Counted from the first letter of the stretch, positions 8,190 to 15,221 are shown. The stretch: 15,221 nt of DNA from Russula earlei (GCA_025769875.1 JAGFNK010001080.1:1-15221), one strand, 5' to 3'. Translations and numbers: made by a program. Notes: generated by a model from the letters alone, not told the origin.

Positions 8190-9269
8190 TGTCATGAACC
8201 ATTTTCCAGAGAGGGCCCTTGAAGGACCCTTCCTTATTAGAGGAAACCCAGCCTCCATGATGCCATCCTGTTCACACAACCAAAAGGGGTGAGTAGAGGT
8301 GTCCACAATATTGTGTGCACATTGTTGCATGATTGATTCTAGGCACAATCAACATACAGCAAGCCCTACTTAGTGGCAACCCTTCTAGCAATTAAAGACA
8401 GTATTAAAGACTCCCTAAGGACCCTTTAAGATGACCTCAAGTGCCTTACAATGGACATTAATGAAGATACTATAAGCCCTAGGACACATTATTAAACTAA
8501 CTCTAATAACCCTAGAACAAACTATAAAGTGATAATAAGGACCTTCATATGGATATTAGGGTTGACTCTAAGGACCCTAATAGAACTGTATAAGAGGTCC
8601 TATAGGCAACACTATTTCACTGACAAACACCCAAAGTCCCCAAATGACCAGCCCTAAACTAACCAACAATAAATGAATCAGATGCTTCACACATGCACTG
8701 TCATGAACCATTTCCCAGAGAGGGCCCTTGAAGGACCCTTCCTTATGAGAGGAAACCCAGCATCTATGGTGTCACCCTGTTCACATGGACAAAAGGGGTG
8801 AGTAGAGGTGTCCACAATATTGTGCACACATTGTTGCACAAGCAATTCTTGGCACAATCAACATACAGCAAGCCCCACTTAATGGCAACCCTTTTAGCAA
8901 TAAAGAACAGCATTATAGCTTCTCTAAAGACCCTTTAGGATGACTCTAAGTGCTCTACAAGAGGCGCTAACAAGACACTAACAGCCCTACAACACGTTAT
9001 TAGATTAACTCTAATAACCTTAGAATGAACTATGAAACAATACTAAGGACCTTAATATAAGTATTAGAGTCGACTCTAAGGACCCTAATAGAACTATATA
9101 AGGGGCCTTATAAGCAACTCTATTCCTTGCACCAAACTACAAGTCCTCAAATGACCAGCCCTAAACTAACTAACAGGAAATGAATCAGGTGCTTTGCACA
9201 TGTACTAAAGAAGTAAACACATGGACAGTAAAGACTCTTACTCATCAGGATGAGCCTTCTTACTCAGCG

Positions 9270-9303
9270 GCTTACTGAGCATGACTGAGCATGCTCAGTA
9301 AGC
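9270..9303. promoter_or_regulatory. U3 palindrome of LTR B (14-bp perfect stem)
   Basis: GCTTACTGAGCATG, a 6-nt centre, then CATGCTCAGTAAGC. It is identical in stem sequence in LTR C (12138-12171) and LTR A (6110-6143, inverted), and degenerate in LTR D. It sits about 80 bp upstream of the TATA box, where an activator-binding site would be expected. Confidence 0.6.
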
Positions 9304-9385
9304 ACACTCTGACTTCTTACTCATCCATCAATTGTGCTTGATAACAAGGTTAAGACTTGTCCCCTATTTAGCAATCCTCTCGTAG

Positions 9386-9429
9386 TATATAAGTGCTCAA
9401 TAAAGTAATGGACAGTCTTCAGACTGTCC
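9386..9429 (+). promoter_or_regulatory. TATA / AATAAA / hairpin module of LTR B
   Basis: TATATAA (9386-9392), AATAAA (9399-9404) and GGACAGTCTTCAGACTGTCC (9410-9429, 9-bp stem) lie within 44 bases. The hairpin falls where transcription should start, so it would cap the RNA 5' end and, as part of R, the 3' end as well. The AATAAA is a possible poly(A) signal. Confidence 0.6.
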
Positions 9430-9845
9430 ATTTGTTTGCAGCACTCTCTTTCTCTGGGATACTCCTTTAAGGACCATCCCCTTGTGACCATTCTGGCCTC
9501 TTCCCTGCATACCTGCTCAACTCTACCAGTAACCATACCTCTTTGGTATTTGGTACTGCTTTGGACTCTACTTCTTGCCCACACCATCTTGGACGTCTAC
9601 TGACTTGTCTTTGAACTTATCCCTTGCTCTTGAACTGGATTGTTCAACAGTGAGTCTTGACATGCACTAAGCAGTGAACATGTGGACACTAGAGGCCCTT
9701 ACTCATCATTATGGGCCTTCTTACTCAGAAGCTTGCTGAGCATGACTGAGCATGCTCACTAAGCTGTTCTGACTTCTTACTCATCCATCAATTGTGCTTG
9801 ATAACAAGGTTATGACTTATTCCCTATTTAGCAGTTCCCTTATAG

Positions 9846-9889
9846 TATATAAATGCTCAATAAAGTAGTGGACAGTCTTCAGACTGTCC
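9846..9889 (+). promoter_or_regulatory. TATA / AATAAA / hairpin module of LTR D
   Basis: Same arrangement as in LTR B with the 20-nt hairpin (9870-9889) unchanged despite substitutions around it. Confidence 0.6.
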
Positions 9890-10120
9890 ATTTGATTGTG
9901 GCACTCTATTACCAAGGGTACTCCTTTGTGACTGCCCTATCTAGTACACTCTGGCTCTCTCCCTCCATGATCACCTCTCACAGCCCATACCAGTCCCTCT
10001 CTGGTACCTGCTACTCATTTGGACCATGCTCTTAGCCAACTTTGTCCTTGAACTCAGTCAACTTGTCTCTGAGCTCTTGTCTCACTCCTGAACTGGATTG
10101 TTCAACAGTGAGTCCTGACA

Positions 10121-10605
10121 GCTGGACCATACATGTAAATATTTGAATTGCTTGTTGTTTTTCCCCTTAGTCTTTCACACACAAGACTGAGGTCAGTACT
10201 ACACTCCTTTACCATTCCCTCTAGAACTAATACTGTACATAGCAAAGTTCCTTTTAGGTTAGCTCACTAACTAAGGCCCCATTTACCAACTGAAAATTCT
10301 TGAATCTTGAACTTGAACTTTTTATGAACTAAGGCCAGATCCTGGCTATATATTGTCCTATTTCACTCAAGAGAGACCTCTCTCACTTTGCATTGCCAAC
10401 ACACTTCTGTTTCTTGGGCTGCCCCTCCTGTGGTGCAAGATATCACTATTGCAAAGGCACTATAACATGACCAGGCACCCATTTCCTAATTGGGTAATCA
10501 TTGTGTGGCAGCCACATGGCCACTCAGCCACCAAGAACCCAAAAACCCAAAACAGTGGCATAAACTCTTATAAACAGTTGCATAACTCATATGACATCAT
10601 CTAGG
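10121..10605. other. Non-coding stretch between LTR D and the diverged LTR, containing repeat X'
   Basis: Outside repeat X' no element or gene is recognised. A possible TATA-like TATATATT lies around 10347-10354. The short open frame 10353-10604 has no recognisable motif. Confidence 0.4.
10163..10282 (-). repeat. Repeat X', inverted relative of repeat X
   Basis: The reverse complement matches 4686-4797 in blocks, including CTATGTACAGTATTAG, TAGTACTGACCTCAGTCTTG and the hairpin (here with one G-T wobble). It lies in the opposite orientation about 5.4 kb away, outside all the LTR insertions. Confidence 0.6.
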
Positions 10606-10725
10606 CTCCAATGACATCATGGCTGACTGAGCAACTCCACAATGACCTCACTGGCTCACTAAGTGCTCCACAGTGACATCATAAGGATGTCATTGCTCCA
10701 CAATGATCAGTAATATGCTCAGTAA
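10606..10725 (+). repeat. Tandem repeat, about 30-bp unit, four copies
   Basis: Units begin CTCCA at 10606, 10635, 10666 and 10696 (spacing 29, 31, 30). Each continues with a TGAC/TGAT word, twice as TGACATCAT (10612-10620, 10674-10682). A further TGACATCAT at 10592-10600 may mark a fifth, decayed unit. The words resemble half-sites for bZIP activators. The array lies about 100-220 bp upstream of the TATA box of the diverged LTR. Confidence 0.65.
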
Positions 10726-10828
10726 GCCTGAAACCTGACACAAGTGAGTTTATGCCTCTGTAGCCCTATTGGATGGTACCAAGGAGTCTAGAATAGTTCC
10801 TACTCTTTGTAATCGACCCTGTACACAG

Positions 10829-10869
10829 TATATAAGCCCCAATGTAGCATGGCAGTCATCAGACTGTCC
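10829..10869 (+). promoter_or_regulatory. TATA box and hairpin of LTR E
   Basis: TATATAA at 10829-10835, then a hairpin at 10851-10869 formed by CAGTC and GACTG around ATCA. The AATAAA of the other copies is absent (AATGTAG instead). Confidence 0.5.
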
Positions 10870-12137
10870 ATTTATGATACTCTCATCCTCCTGGGTACTC
10901 CCCTGCAACCGCTCAGTTTAAAGTCTTCCCTTGTCTTCAAGGTACTCTTCAACAACCACCTTGTTTAAAGCCTCTTCACTGCACTGGCCTCCAACATTCG
11001 CCTCTGCCTCCAGCAACACCTACCAGTCCCCCTCTGGTACCTCCTAGTCATTTGGCTCATCCTCTTGTTCAATGCCATCTACGCTGCATACCATCTGTTC
11101 TGACCCTTGCCCACTTGCTCCAGAGTCCTTAGTGATCAGCAGTACGTGTCTTGACAGAACTTGGATTTTGGGATTTTCTGGGGGTGACAGGAGTCACAGG
11201 TATGATGAAAGGGACATGATAACTTGATTAACTAATTTTTTTTAATTATGAGCTTTTTTCCCACCAGATTTGCAAAATTCACATATCATGATTGCATTTT
11301 TGCATGTGTGAAGTTAGATGTCTGCATGTCTGCATACTCAGAGTTGACTTGGAGTAGGTACTCAGCTTTGTTCATACCACCATTATACATGCAGACCCAC
11401 TCAAGCTCTGATTCTTCTGTGGGAGCACGTCAAGCACAAGGCAACATGACATGGATAACTATGGAGGAAGCTGCTTGTTTAGAATTTCTATTGGAGCATA
11501 AGGATGAAATGGCCTCCAATTCTATGTTCAAGGACCACATCTTCAATGATGCAGCCACTCAGATCAAGCCTGTCATGAACCATTTCCTGGAGAGGGCCCT
11601 TGAAGGACCCTCCCTTATGAGAGGAAACCTGGCCTCTATGGTGTCACCCTGTTCACATGGACAAAAGGGGTGAGTAGAGGTGTCCACAATATTGTGTGTG
11701 CATTGTCGCGCAAGCAATTCTCGGCACAATTGACATACAGCAAGCCCCACTTAATGGCAACCCTTTTAACAATAAAGGACAGTATTATAGCCTCCCTAAG
11801 AACCCTTTAGGACAACTATAAGTGCTCTACAATAGGCACTAATGCAATACTAAAGACCCTACAATGTGTTATTAGACTGACTCTAATAACTATAGAACGA
11901 ACTATACAGCAATACTAGAGACCTTAAATAGAAGTATTAGGGTTGACTCTAAGGACCCTAATAGAACTATATAAGGGGCCTTATAGGCAACTATAATCCC
12001 TGAACTACAAGTCCTCAAATGACCGGCCCTAAACTAACTAACAACAAATGAATCAGGTGCTTCACACATGTACTAGAGCAGTGAACATGTGAACAGTAAA
12101 GGCTCTTACTCATCAAGAGAAGCCTTCTTACTCAGCA

Positions 12138-12171
12138 GCTTACTGAGCATGACTGAGCATGCTCAGTAAGC
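12138..12171. promoter_or_regulatory. U3 palindrome of LTR C
   Basis: Same 14-bp stems and ACTGAG centre as in LTR B. This is a candidate activator site or structured element. Confidence 0.6.
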
Positions 12172-12258
12172 ATACTCTGACTTCTTACTCATCACTCTAT
12201 TGTGCTTGATAACAAGGTTATGACTTGTTCCCTATTTAGCAGGTCTCTTGTAGTACTG

Positions 12259-12302
12259 TATATAAGCACTCAATAAAGTAGCGGACAGTCCTCAGACTGT
12301 CC
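12259..12302 (+). promoter_or_regulatory. TATA / AATAAA / hairpin module of LTR C
   Basis: Identical architecture to LTRs B and D. The only change in the hairpin is in the loop region (CCTC instead of CTTC), which leaves eight paired bases. Confidence 0.6.
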
Positions 12303-12646
12303 ATTTGTTTACAGCACTCTCTAAACCTGGGATACTCCTTTAAGGACCATCCCCTTGTGACCACTCTGGCTTCTTCCCTGCACACTTGCTCGACTCTACC
12401 AGTAACTGTACCACCCTGGTATTTGCTACTGCTTTGGACTCTACTTCTTGCCCACACAGTCTTGGACATCTACCAACTCATCTTTGAGCTTATCCCTCAC
12501 TCTTGAAATGGATAGCTCAACAGTGAGTCTTGACAAAGCCCCTTCATGAGAAGGGCGGCATCAAGACTGGGAGTACATGCAAAACAAAATGGACAAGGGT
12601 GTCACCCACTGGGGGTGGTGTTGCTGACAAATCAGTTTACACATGA

Positions 12647-13081
12647 GATGAACACAGAGAGTCAAGCAAGAGACTAAGTCTTCATGAGTTTTGGGGATCT
12701 TGGAGACAATATTGCCAAGGCAAATATGTTCTGCATCAGGAAAAAAACAAAAATGCTATGTAGCGCTATATAGCTACCATAGTGTCTGTAGCAACTTTAC
12801 AACCATTGAGGTTTCATGCCTACATAGCAACCACCAAACTCTATATAGCCACCACCAGGGTTATATAGAGCATCATTGACTACATTTCTTCTACCAATGC
12901 TACATAAATCATACAATGTTATATCAACAACATAAATGTACATTTCTTCCCATCATCAACCATATGCTTATGTTCTACTGATTGCAACATTGTTATGATA
13001 AACAACTCAGGCACTTAAATTCACACAAATGTCAGGAAACAATATATATTTCACATATCAACGCTAACTAATATTTTTGAA
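12647..13081. other. AT-rich gene-free stretch with degenerate TATATAGC(C/T)ACCA repeats
   Basis: No coding sequence recognised. Between about 12754 and 12875 words such as GCTATGTAGC, GCTATATAGCTACCA, CTACATAGCAACCACCA, CTATATAGCCACCACCA and TTATATAGAGC recur in close spacing. The rest is AT-rich with few motifs. Confidence 0.5.
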
Positions 13082-13451
13082 CTACAGTTGGATACTCACC
13101 TCCGCAGCGCTGTTCTGGCTCTTGTGCACAGCACTTCTTGGGACTGTGCCTGTAGCCATTGTCGTTATTTGCGTATGCATTCTAAGCAGCATCTCATCGT
13201 TGCTCCATATGTTCATTTCTCCCCCTGAGCACTTGATGAAAGGCTGGAGAGTATGAGAGAGTGCCCAAAAACGAAAAGGAATAACGCACCTGTTCAATGT
13301 TCATCAGCCTGTGCCCAGGAGCGAGGGCCACCTTCTCTCGTTTCTTGGACTTGGACAGTGGTGTCGGTGGCTTGTTGTGGTAAGAGGAGGCATCAAGGAC
13401 GATGCAGAAGACAGCACCAGGGTACAGGTGAGTCGAGACGTGAACATGTGT
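13082..13451 (-). pseudogene. Possible two-exon gene remnant, unknown function
   Basis: On the minus strand an open frame covers 13451-13290 (54 codons, no ATG; preceded by TGA at 13454-13452). It includes PGAVFCIVLDASSYHNKPPT and KSKKREKVALAPGHRLMNIE. It ends at a consensus donor CAG|GTGCGT (13290/13289). A pyrimidine-rich 46-nt stretch ends in CTCCAG (13244), and the same frame then continues for 53 codons (starting PFIKCSGGEMNIWSNDEM) to TAG at 13084-13082. Frame continuity across the putative intron and the strong donor support a real gene once existed here. The missing start codon, with no acceptor visible upstream, argues for a 5'-truncated or decayed copy. A second donor-like GTGAGT lies at 13096-13091. 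I do not recognise the protein. Confidence 0.35.
13244..13289 (-). other. Putative 46-nt spliceosomal intron
   Basis: GTGCGT donor, T-rich body, CTCTCCAG acceptor. A closely similar donor-proximal block occurs at 14822-14857 on the same strand. Confidence 0.35.
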
Positions 13452-14006
13452 TCAATGTTTTGAAGCAGCGCGAAGCCTGTGCCAAGGAAAGCAGAGGGGA
13501 GTGACAAAAAAACGAAAAACGAAAGAAAGGGTAACACACAGAATGTGTAAGACACTCATTGAAGATGCTGAGCATGGTTGTACTTGTCACTGTAACAGTG
13601 AGATTGCGCAAGTAAAAGGAAACCTGAAATGCACATTGGCAAGACCTAGTGTTACAACCATTTTCCTTTTATGTTTACTTCTTACTTTTGCTATGGACTG
13701 CTTGCTTGCGTACATCCCTTTACTTACTGGCCTTGTGATCTCTTACGTCTCGTGATCCCCTCTGTGTTATCATGTGATCCATACACGTCCAGGTAACACT
13801 GGATTGCTGTTACTTTCCCTTTGTTTGGTTCTCTTTCCATTTATATTTACTTCTTAGTTTCGACTGTGCAAAGCTGTGCACCTACTGTGCAGCACAGTTA
13901 CTTGGTTCTGACTCATTCGTGGCCTCATTCCTATGACTCCTACTTATTATGACTCCTACTATACTAGTAGCACAGTCAAAGCGCAGCTATTGCTGTGCTT
14001 CTCCTG
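13452..14006. other. Gene-free stretch with a local direct duplication
   Basis: No recognisable gene. TTTATGTTTACTTCTTACTTT (near 13668) and TTTATATTTACTTCTTAGTTT (near 13840) are similar blocks about 172 bp apart, each in a pyrimidine-rich context. Further on, CAAAGCTGTGCACCTACTGT and related TGTGC/GCACA words recur (13865-14000). Confidence 0.4.
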
Positions 14007-14015
14007 TATATATAA
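14007..14015 (+). promoter_or_regulatory. TATA box with downstream hairpin and pyrimidine-rich leader
   Basis: TATATATAA is followed 15 bases later by a hairpin (GACCAA 14030-14035 and TTGGTC 14046-14051, with a bulged A and two further GC pairs). A long C/T-rich leader follows (about 14055-14275). This is a canonical fungal promoter layout or the U3/R of another LTR. No LTR ends or convincing ORF downstream were found. Confidence 0.5.
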
Positions 14016-14700
14016 GCTCAGTACTTTGTGACCAAAGCCCTAAGCTTGGTCTCTTGTAGAATCCAACCTACTCTTGTCCAACATATTCTCCTGCAACCCA
14101 CTTCACTCTCACAAACTTAACCCACAACTACCTCTCCATTTCACCAACTCTCAACACACCATCCACCATCTACTCTTCGCCTTTCCCTTCCTTCCCTAAG
14201 AGTCTCTCTTCACTCCCCTGAGAAGAGCTCTCCTCTTTCAAAGACCTACCTTCCTCTACTCTCTCTCTGCATTGTTCAAGGTCCCTGACGGACTTGAACG
14301 CATATAGCTAGTGGAAGCAGCCCTAGTCTATCCCATTATAAACTTACCCTAGCTTCTCAACAGACTGAGTTGTACTAGGAAGGGTCTATTGGCCATAACC
14401 TGCTTAGCATAAAACACTTCGACCGCTGCAGGGATCCTTACTCATTATATACGGGAACCAGCCTGTTTCTTGAACATCTCTCCATCATCGACTTGTTTTC
14501 CGCTTGTGAACTGACACGGCTAGTTACCATGACACCTAGGGAAAGGGTCGCACTTTTGTTTTCTGTGATGTGCCCATCCCCTGAAAATACCATTTCCTGC
14601 ATGCGGGAGCTTGCTTTCGGTTCAAGCGTACTTTACCTTAAAGCAACATGTGTTTTCCCCCGCGCGCGATTTAGTCGTTTTTTTTTCTTTCACTAAATAC
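14016..14700 (+). other. Transcribed-leader-like region without a recognised gene
   Basis: The pyrimidine-rich part ends near 14275. A 67-codon open frame at 14493-14696 (ending in a run of Phe codons from a poly-T tract) has no known motif and may be chance. Nothing else is supported. Confidence 0.35.
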
Positions 14701-15221
14701 AAGTCCTCTCATATGTTGTTGTCGTCCCCATCGTCACCACTGCAGTAACACAGAAGAAGGGAGTGAGAAGGCAGCTTGAAGGCCAACAAGAGGCTGTTTA
14801 GTAGGAAGGAGAGGGGAGACGATGAGAGAGTGCGTGAAAATGAAACAAAAAACGCACCTGCGGAAACAACATGGCACAGGAAAACTCGAAAACTCAAATG
14901 ACTTTGGTAATAGCCAGTGAAAACTTGATGAAACTGGCAGCTTGAGAGTCTTGAACTGGACCATGGGGAAGGAAGAGTGGGCAGGAGAGGGGAAAGAGGG
15001 GAAGAATGACGGCAAAAGAAAATGAACGCAATTAGTAAAAACGAAGAGGCCGTCGTCAAAAAAGGTTTGAAGTCAATGAGTTGCACATGTTGGTCTTTTT
15101 ACCTTGTGCCTTGCCATCACATATGTCAACATCCCATTGCATACTCACATAGACAAGCAAGCAGCATTTTCAACACATGACCACTCTCACTTGCATGTTC
15201 CCCATGTGCTCTCTCCCCTCT
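14701..15221. other. Gene-free end of window with intron-like blocks on the minus strand
   Basis: The minus strand is T/C-rich. A donor-like CAG|GTGCGT at 14858/14857 followed by a T-rich stretch and CACTCTCTCAT (14832-14822) repeats the arrangement of the putative intron at 13244-13289. A weaker relative (GCGTTCATTTTC) lies near 15019-15030. Open frames here are Ser/Leu/Phe-rich products of this composition. The final 150 bases show no feature. Confidence 0.35.

Larger units (their letters stand above)
8699..9662 (+). mobile_element. Solo LTR B, 964 bp, nested in LTR D, target-site duplication TGCAC
   Basis: Begins TGTCATGAACCATTTCCC and ends CAACAGTGAGTCTTGACA. TGCAC is duplicated exactly at 8694-8698 and 9663-9667. 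Internal landmarks are the U3 hairpin 9270-9303 (GCTTACTGAGCATG and its exact complement around ACTGAG), TATATAA 9386-9392, AATAAA 9399-9404 and the hairpin 9410-9429. It inserted into an older copy of its own family. Apparent reading frames inside it (such as 9321-9587 minus) recur in copy C and reflect LTR sequence, not a gene. Confidence 0.95.
8190..10120 (+). mobile_element. Solo LTR D (962 bp when the nested copy is removed), interrupted by LTR B
   Basis: Starts TGTCATGAACCATTTTCC at 8190 and ends CAACAGTGAGTCCTGACA at 10120. Two segments, 8190-8698 and 9668-10120, sum to 962 bp, matching the other copies. Solo LTR B plus one copy of its duplication lie between them. The 3' segment holds TATATAA (9846-9852), AATAAA (9859-9864) and the hairpin 9870-9889. 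The U3 hairpin (9731-9764) has mismatches in this copy. The flanks (TGGAT before, GCTGG after) do not form a target-site duplication. Confidence 0.92.
10606..11156 (+). mobile_element. Diverged LTR E (3' part recognisable; 5' end undefined)
   Basis: Relationship to the A-D family is visible from a TGCTCAGTAAG word (10716-10726), TATATAA (10829-10835), the hairpin 10851-10869 (3' arm identical to the family, 5' arm changed to GCAGTC), the CAGTCCCCCTCTGGTACC segment and the end GTGTCTTGACA at 11156. The first half of the family LTR (TGTCATGAACC onward) is not present, so this is either a related subfamily with a different U3 or a truncated copy. The start given here is that of the tandem repeat, not a mapped end. 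No duplication could be assigned. Confidence 0.6.
11571..12535 (+). mobile_element. Solo LTR C, 965 bp, target-site duplication AAGCC
   Basis: Begins TGTCATGAACCATTTCCT and ends CAACAGTGAGTCTTGACA. AAGCC is duplicated exactly at 11566-11570 and 12536-12540. It carries the U3 hairpin 12138-12171 (perfect 14-bp stems), TATATAA 12259-12265, AATAAA 12272-12277 and the hairpin 12283-12302. It interrupts the Myb/SANT-like ORF without changing frame on excision of the LTR and one duplicate. Confidence 0.95.
11446..12646 (+). pseudogene. Myb/SANT-like DNA-binding domain ORF, split by solo LTR C
   Basis: From ATG 11446, 40 codons (MTWITMEEAACLEFLLEHKD, then EMASNSMFKDHIFNDAATQI) run to 11565. LTR C and its duplicated AAGCC follow, and the same frame resumes at 12536 with KPLHEKGGIKTGSTCKTKWT, stopping at TGA 12644-12646. 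The pattern W..E....L..LLEHK...F....F..AA..I...... KT...CK.KW matches the Myb/SANT-like fold of fungal proteins (Myb_DNA-bind_3 type), which are often encoded by or near DNA transposons. The insertion lies between helices two and three of the domain. Downstream of the KW motif the expected continuation is not found; an intron or decay is possible. A longer upstream open frame begins at 11248, but the recognisable domain starts at 11446. No partner transposase is seen. Confidence 0.65.

Noticed and set aside
7998..8348. 116-codon minus-strand frame as one intact protein
   Set aside because: It crosses the LTR D boundary at 8190, so its first half is LTR antisense; only the part below 8190 may be Gag-derived.
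8560..9080. CCCTAA-like words as interstitial telomere repeats
   Set aside because: They are irregular, part of a degenerate CTAA-rich region shared by all copies of the LTR, and not in tandem.
9321..9587. 88-codon minus-strand reading frame as a gene (and its relative at 12236-12469)
   Set aside because: Both lie inside copies of the solo LTR at the same position; the shared peptide reflects shared LTR DNA and covers the promoter and hairpin on the other strand.
10606..10725. CRISPR-like array
   Set aside because: Units are contiguous 30-bp tandem copies without unique spacers, in fungal-type sequence.
11559..11750. 63-codon minus-strand frame as a gene
   Set aside because: It lies antisense to the start of LTR C and recurs antisense to LTR D.
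8190..12535. LTR D and LTR C as the two ends of one full-length element in direct orientation
   Set aside because: LTR C has its own exact AAGCC duplication and interrupts a Myb/SANT-like ORF that resumes on its far side; the sequence between D and C contains repeat X' and another LTR, not gag-pol.
14493..14696. 67-codon frame as the gene served by the TATA box at 14007
   Set aside because: Distance, lack of motifs and a C-terminus made from a poly-T tract make it more likely chance; I kept only the promoter-like layout.
14709..15086. 125-codon minus-strand frame rich in Ser, Leu and Phe as a membrane protein
   Set aside because: It is produced by T/C-rich sequence that contains the intron-like blocks; hydrophobic residues follow from base composition.

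Overview
The window looks like repeat-rich DNA from a filamentous fungus, most likely a basidiomycete of the Agaricomycetes type. This is an inference from the retroelement protein style (Gag zinc knuckle followed by a DSGA protease and RT), a hAT transposase fragment, a fungal Myb/SANT-like gene fragment, a possible intron of about 46 nt and pyrimidine-rich leaders after TATA boxes. No convincing intact host gene, tRNA, rRNA or CRISPR array was found. The window is almost entirely layers of dead transposable elements.

Layout. (1) 1-3728, minus strand: a decayed Ty3/gypsy element. A candidate 5' LTR (3364-3728) is followed by a Gag with a long N-terminal extension (3292 down to 1107, CCHC zinc knuckle at 1329-1370), an aspartic protease (DSGA at 947-958) and the start of reverse transcriptase, which runs off the window edge. 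Frameshifts and in-frame stops break every part. (2) 3729-4540: a C-rich gene-free stretch and a frameshifted hAT transposase fragment. (3) 4686-4797: repeat X, with a 10-bp hairpin; an inverted relative lies at 10163-10282. (4) 4898-6986: a long inverted repeat of about 0.5 kb per arm with a short centre, its right arm split by a 962-bp solo LTR. (5) 6987-8189: an LTR-like, TATA-bearing stretch and a minus-strand zinc-knuckle Gag pseudogene. (6) 8190-10120: one solo LTR with a second copy of the same family nested inside it. (7) 10121-11156: repeat X' and a diverged LTR whose upstream part carries a 30-bp tandem repeat. (8) 11446-12646: a Myb/SANT-like DNA-binding ORF split by a fourth solo LTR. 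(9) 12647-15221: mostly gene-free; a possible two-exon minus-strand gene remnant (13082-13451), a TATA promoter with pyrimidine-rich leader (14007 onward), and repeated intron-like blocks.

The best-supported result is the solo-LTR family: four copies of 962-965 bp with TGTCA...TGACA ends, three of them flanked by exact 5-bp target-site duplications (CTCTC, TGCAC, AAGCC). The copies share a perfect 14-bp-stem hairpin upstream of the promoter and a compact TATA / AATAAA / short-hairpin module. They allow an insertion order to be read: IR element, then LTR A; Gag pseudogene, then LTR D, then LTR B; Myb/SANT ORF, then LTR C. No internal coding region belonging to this LTR family is visible in the window.
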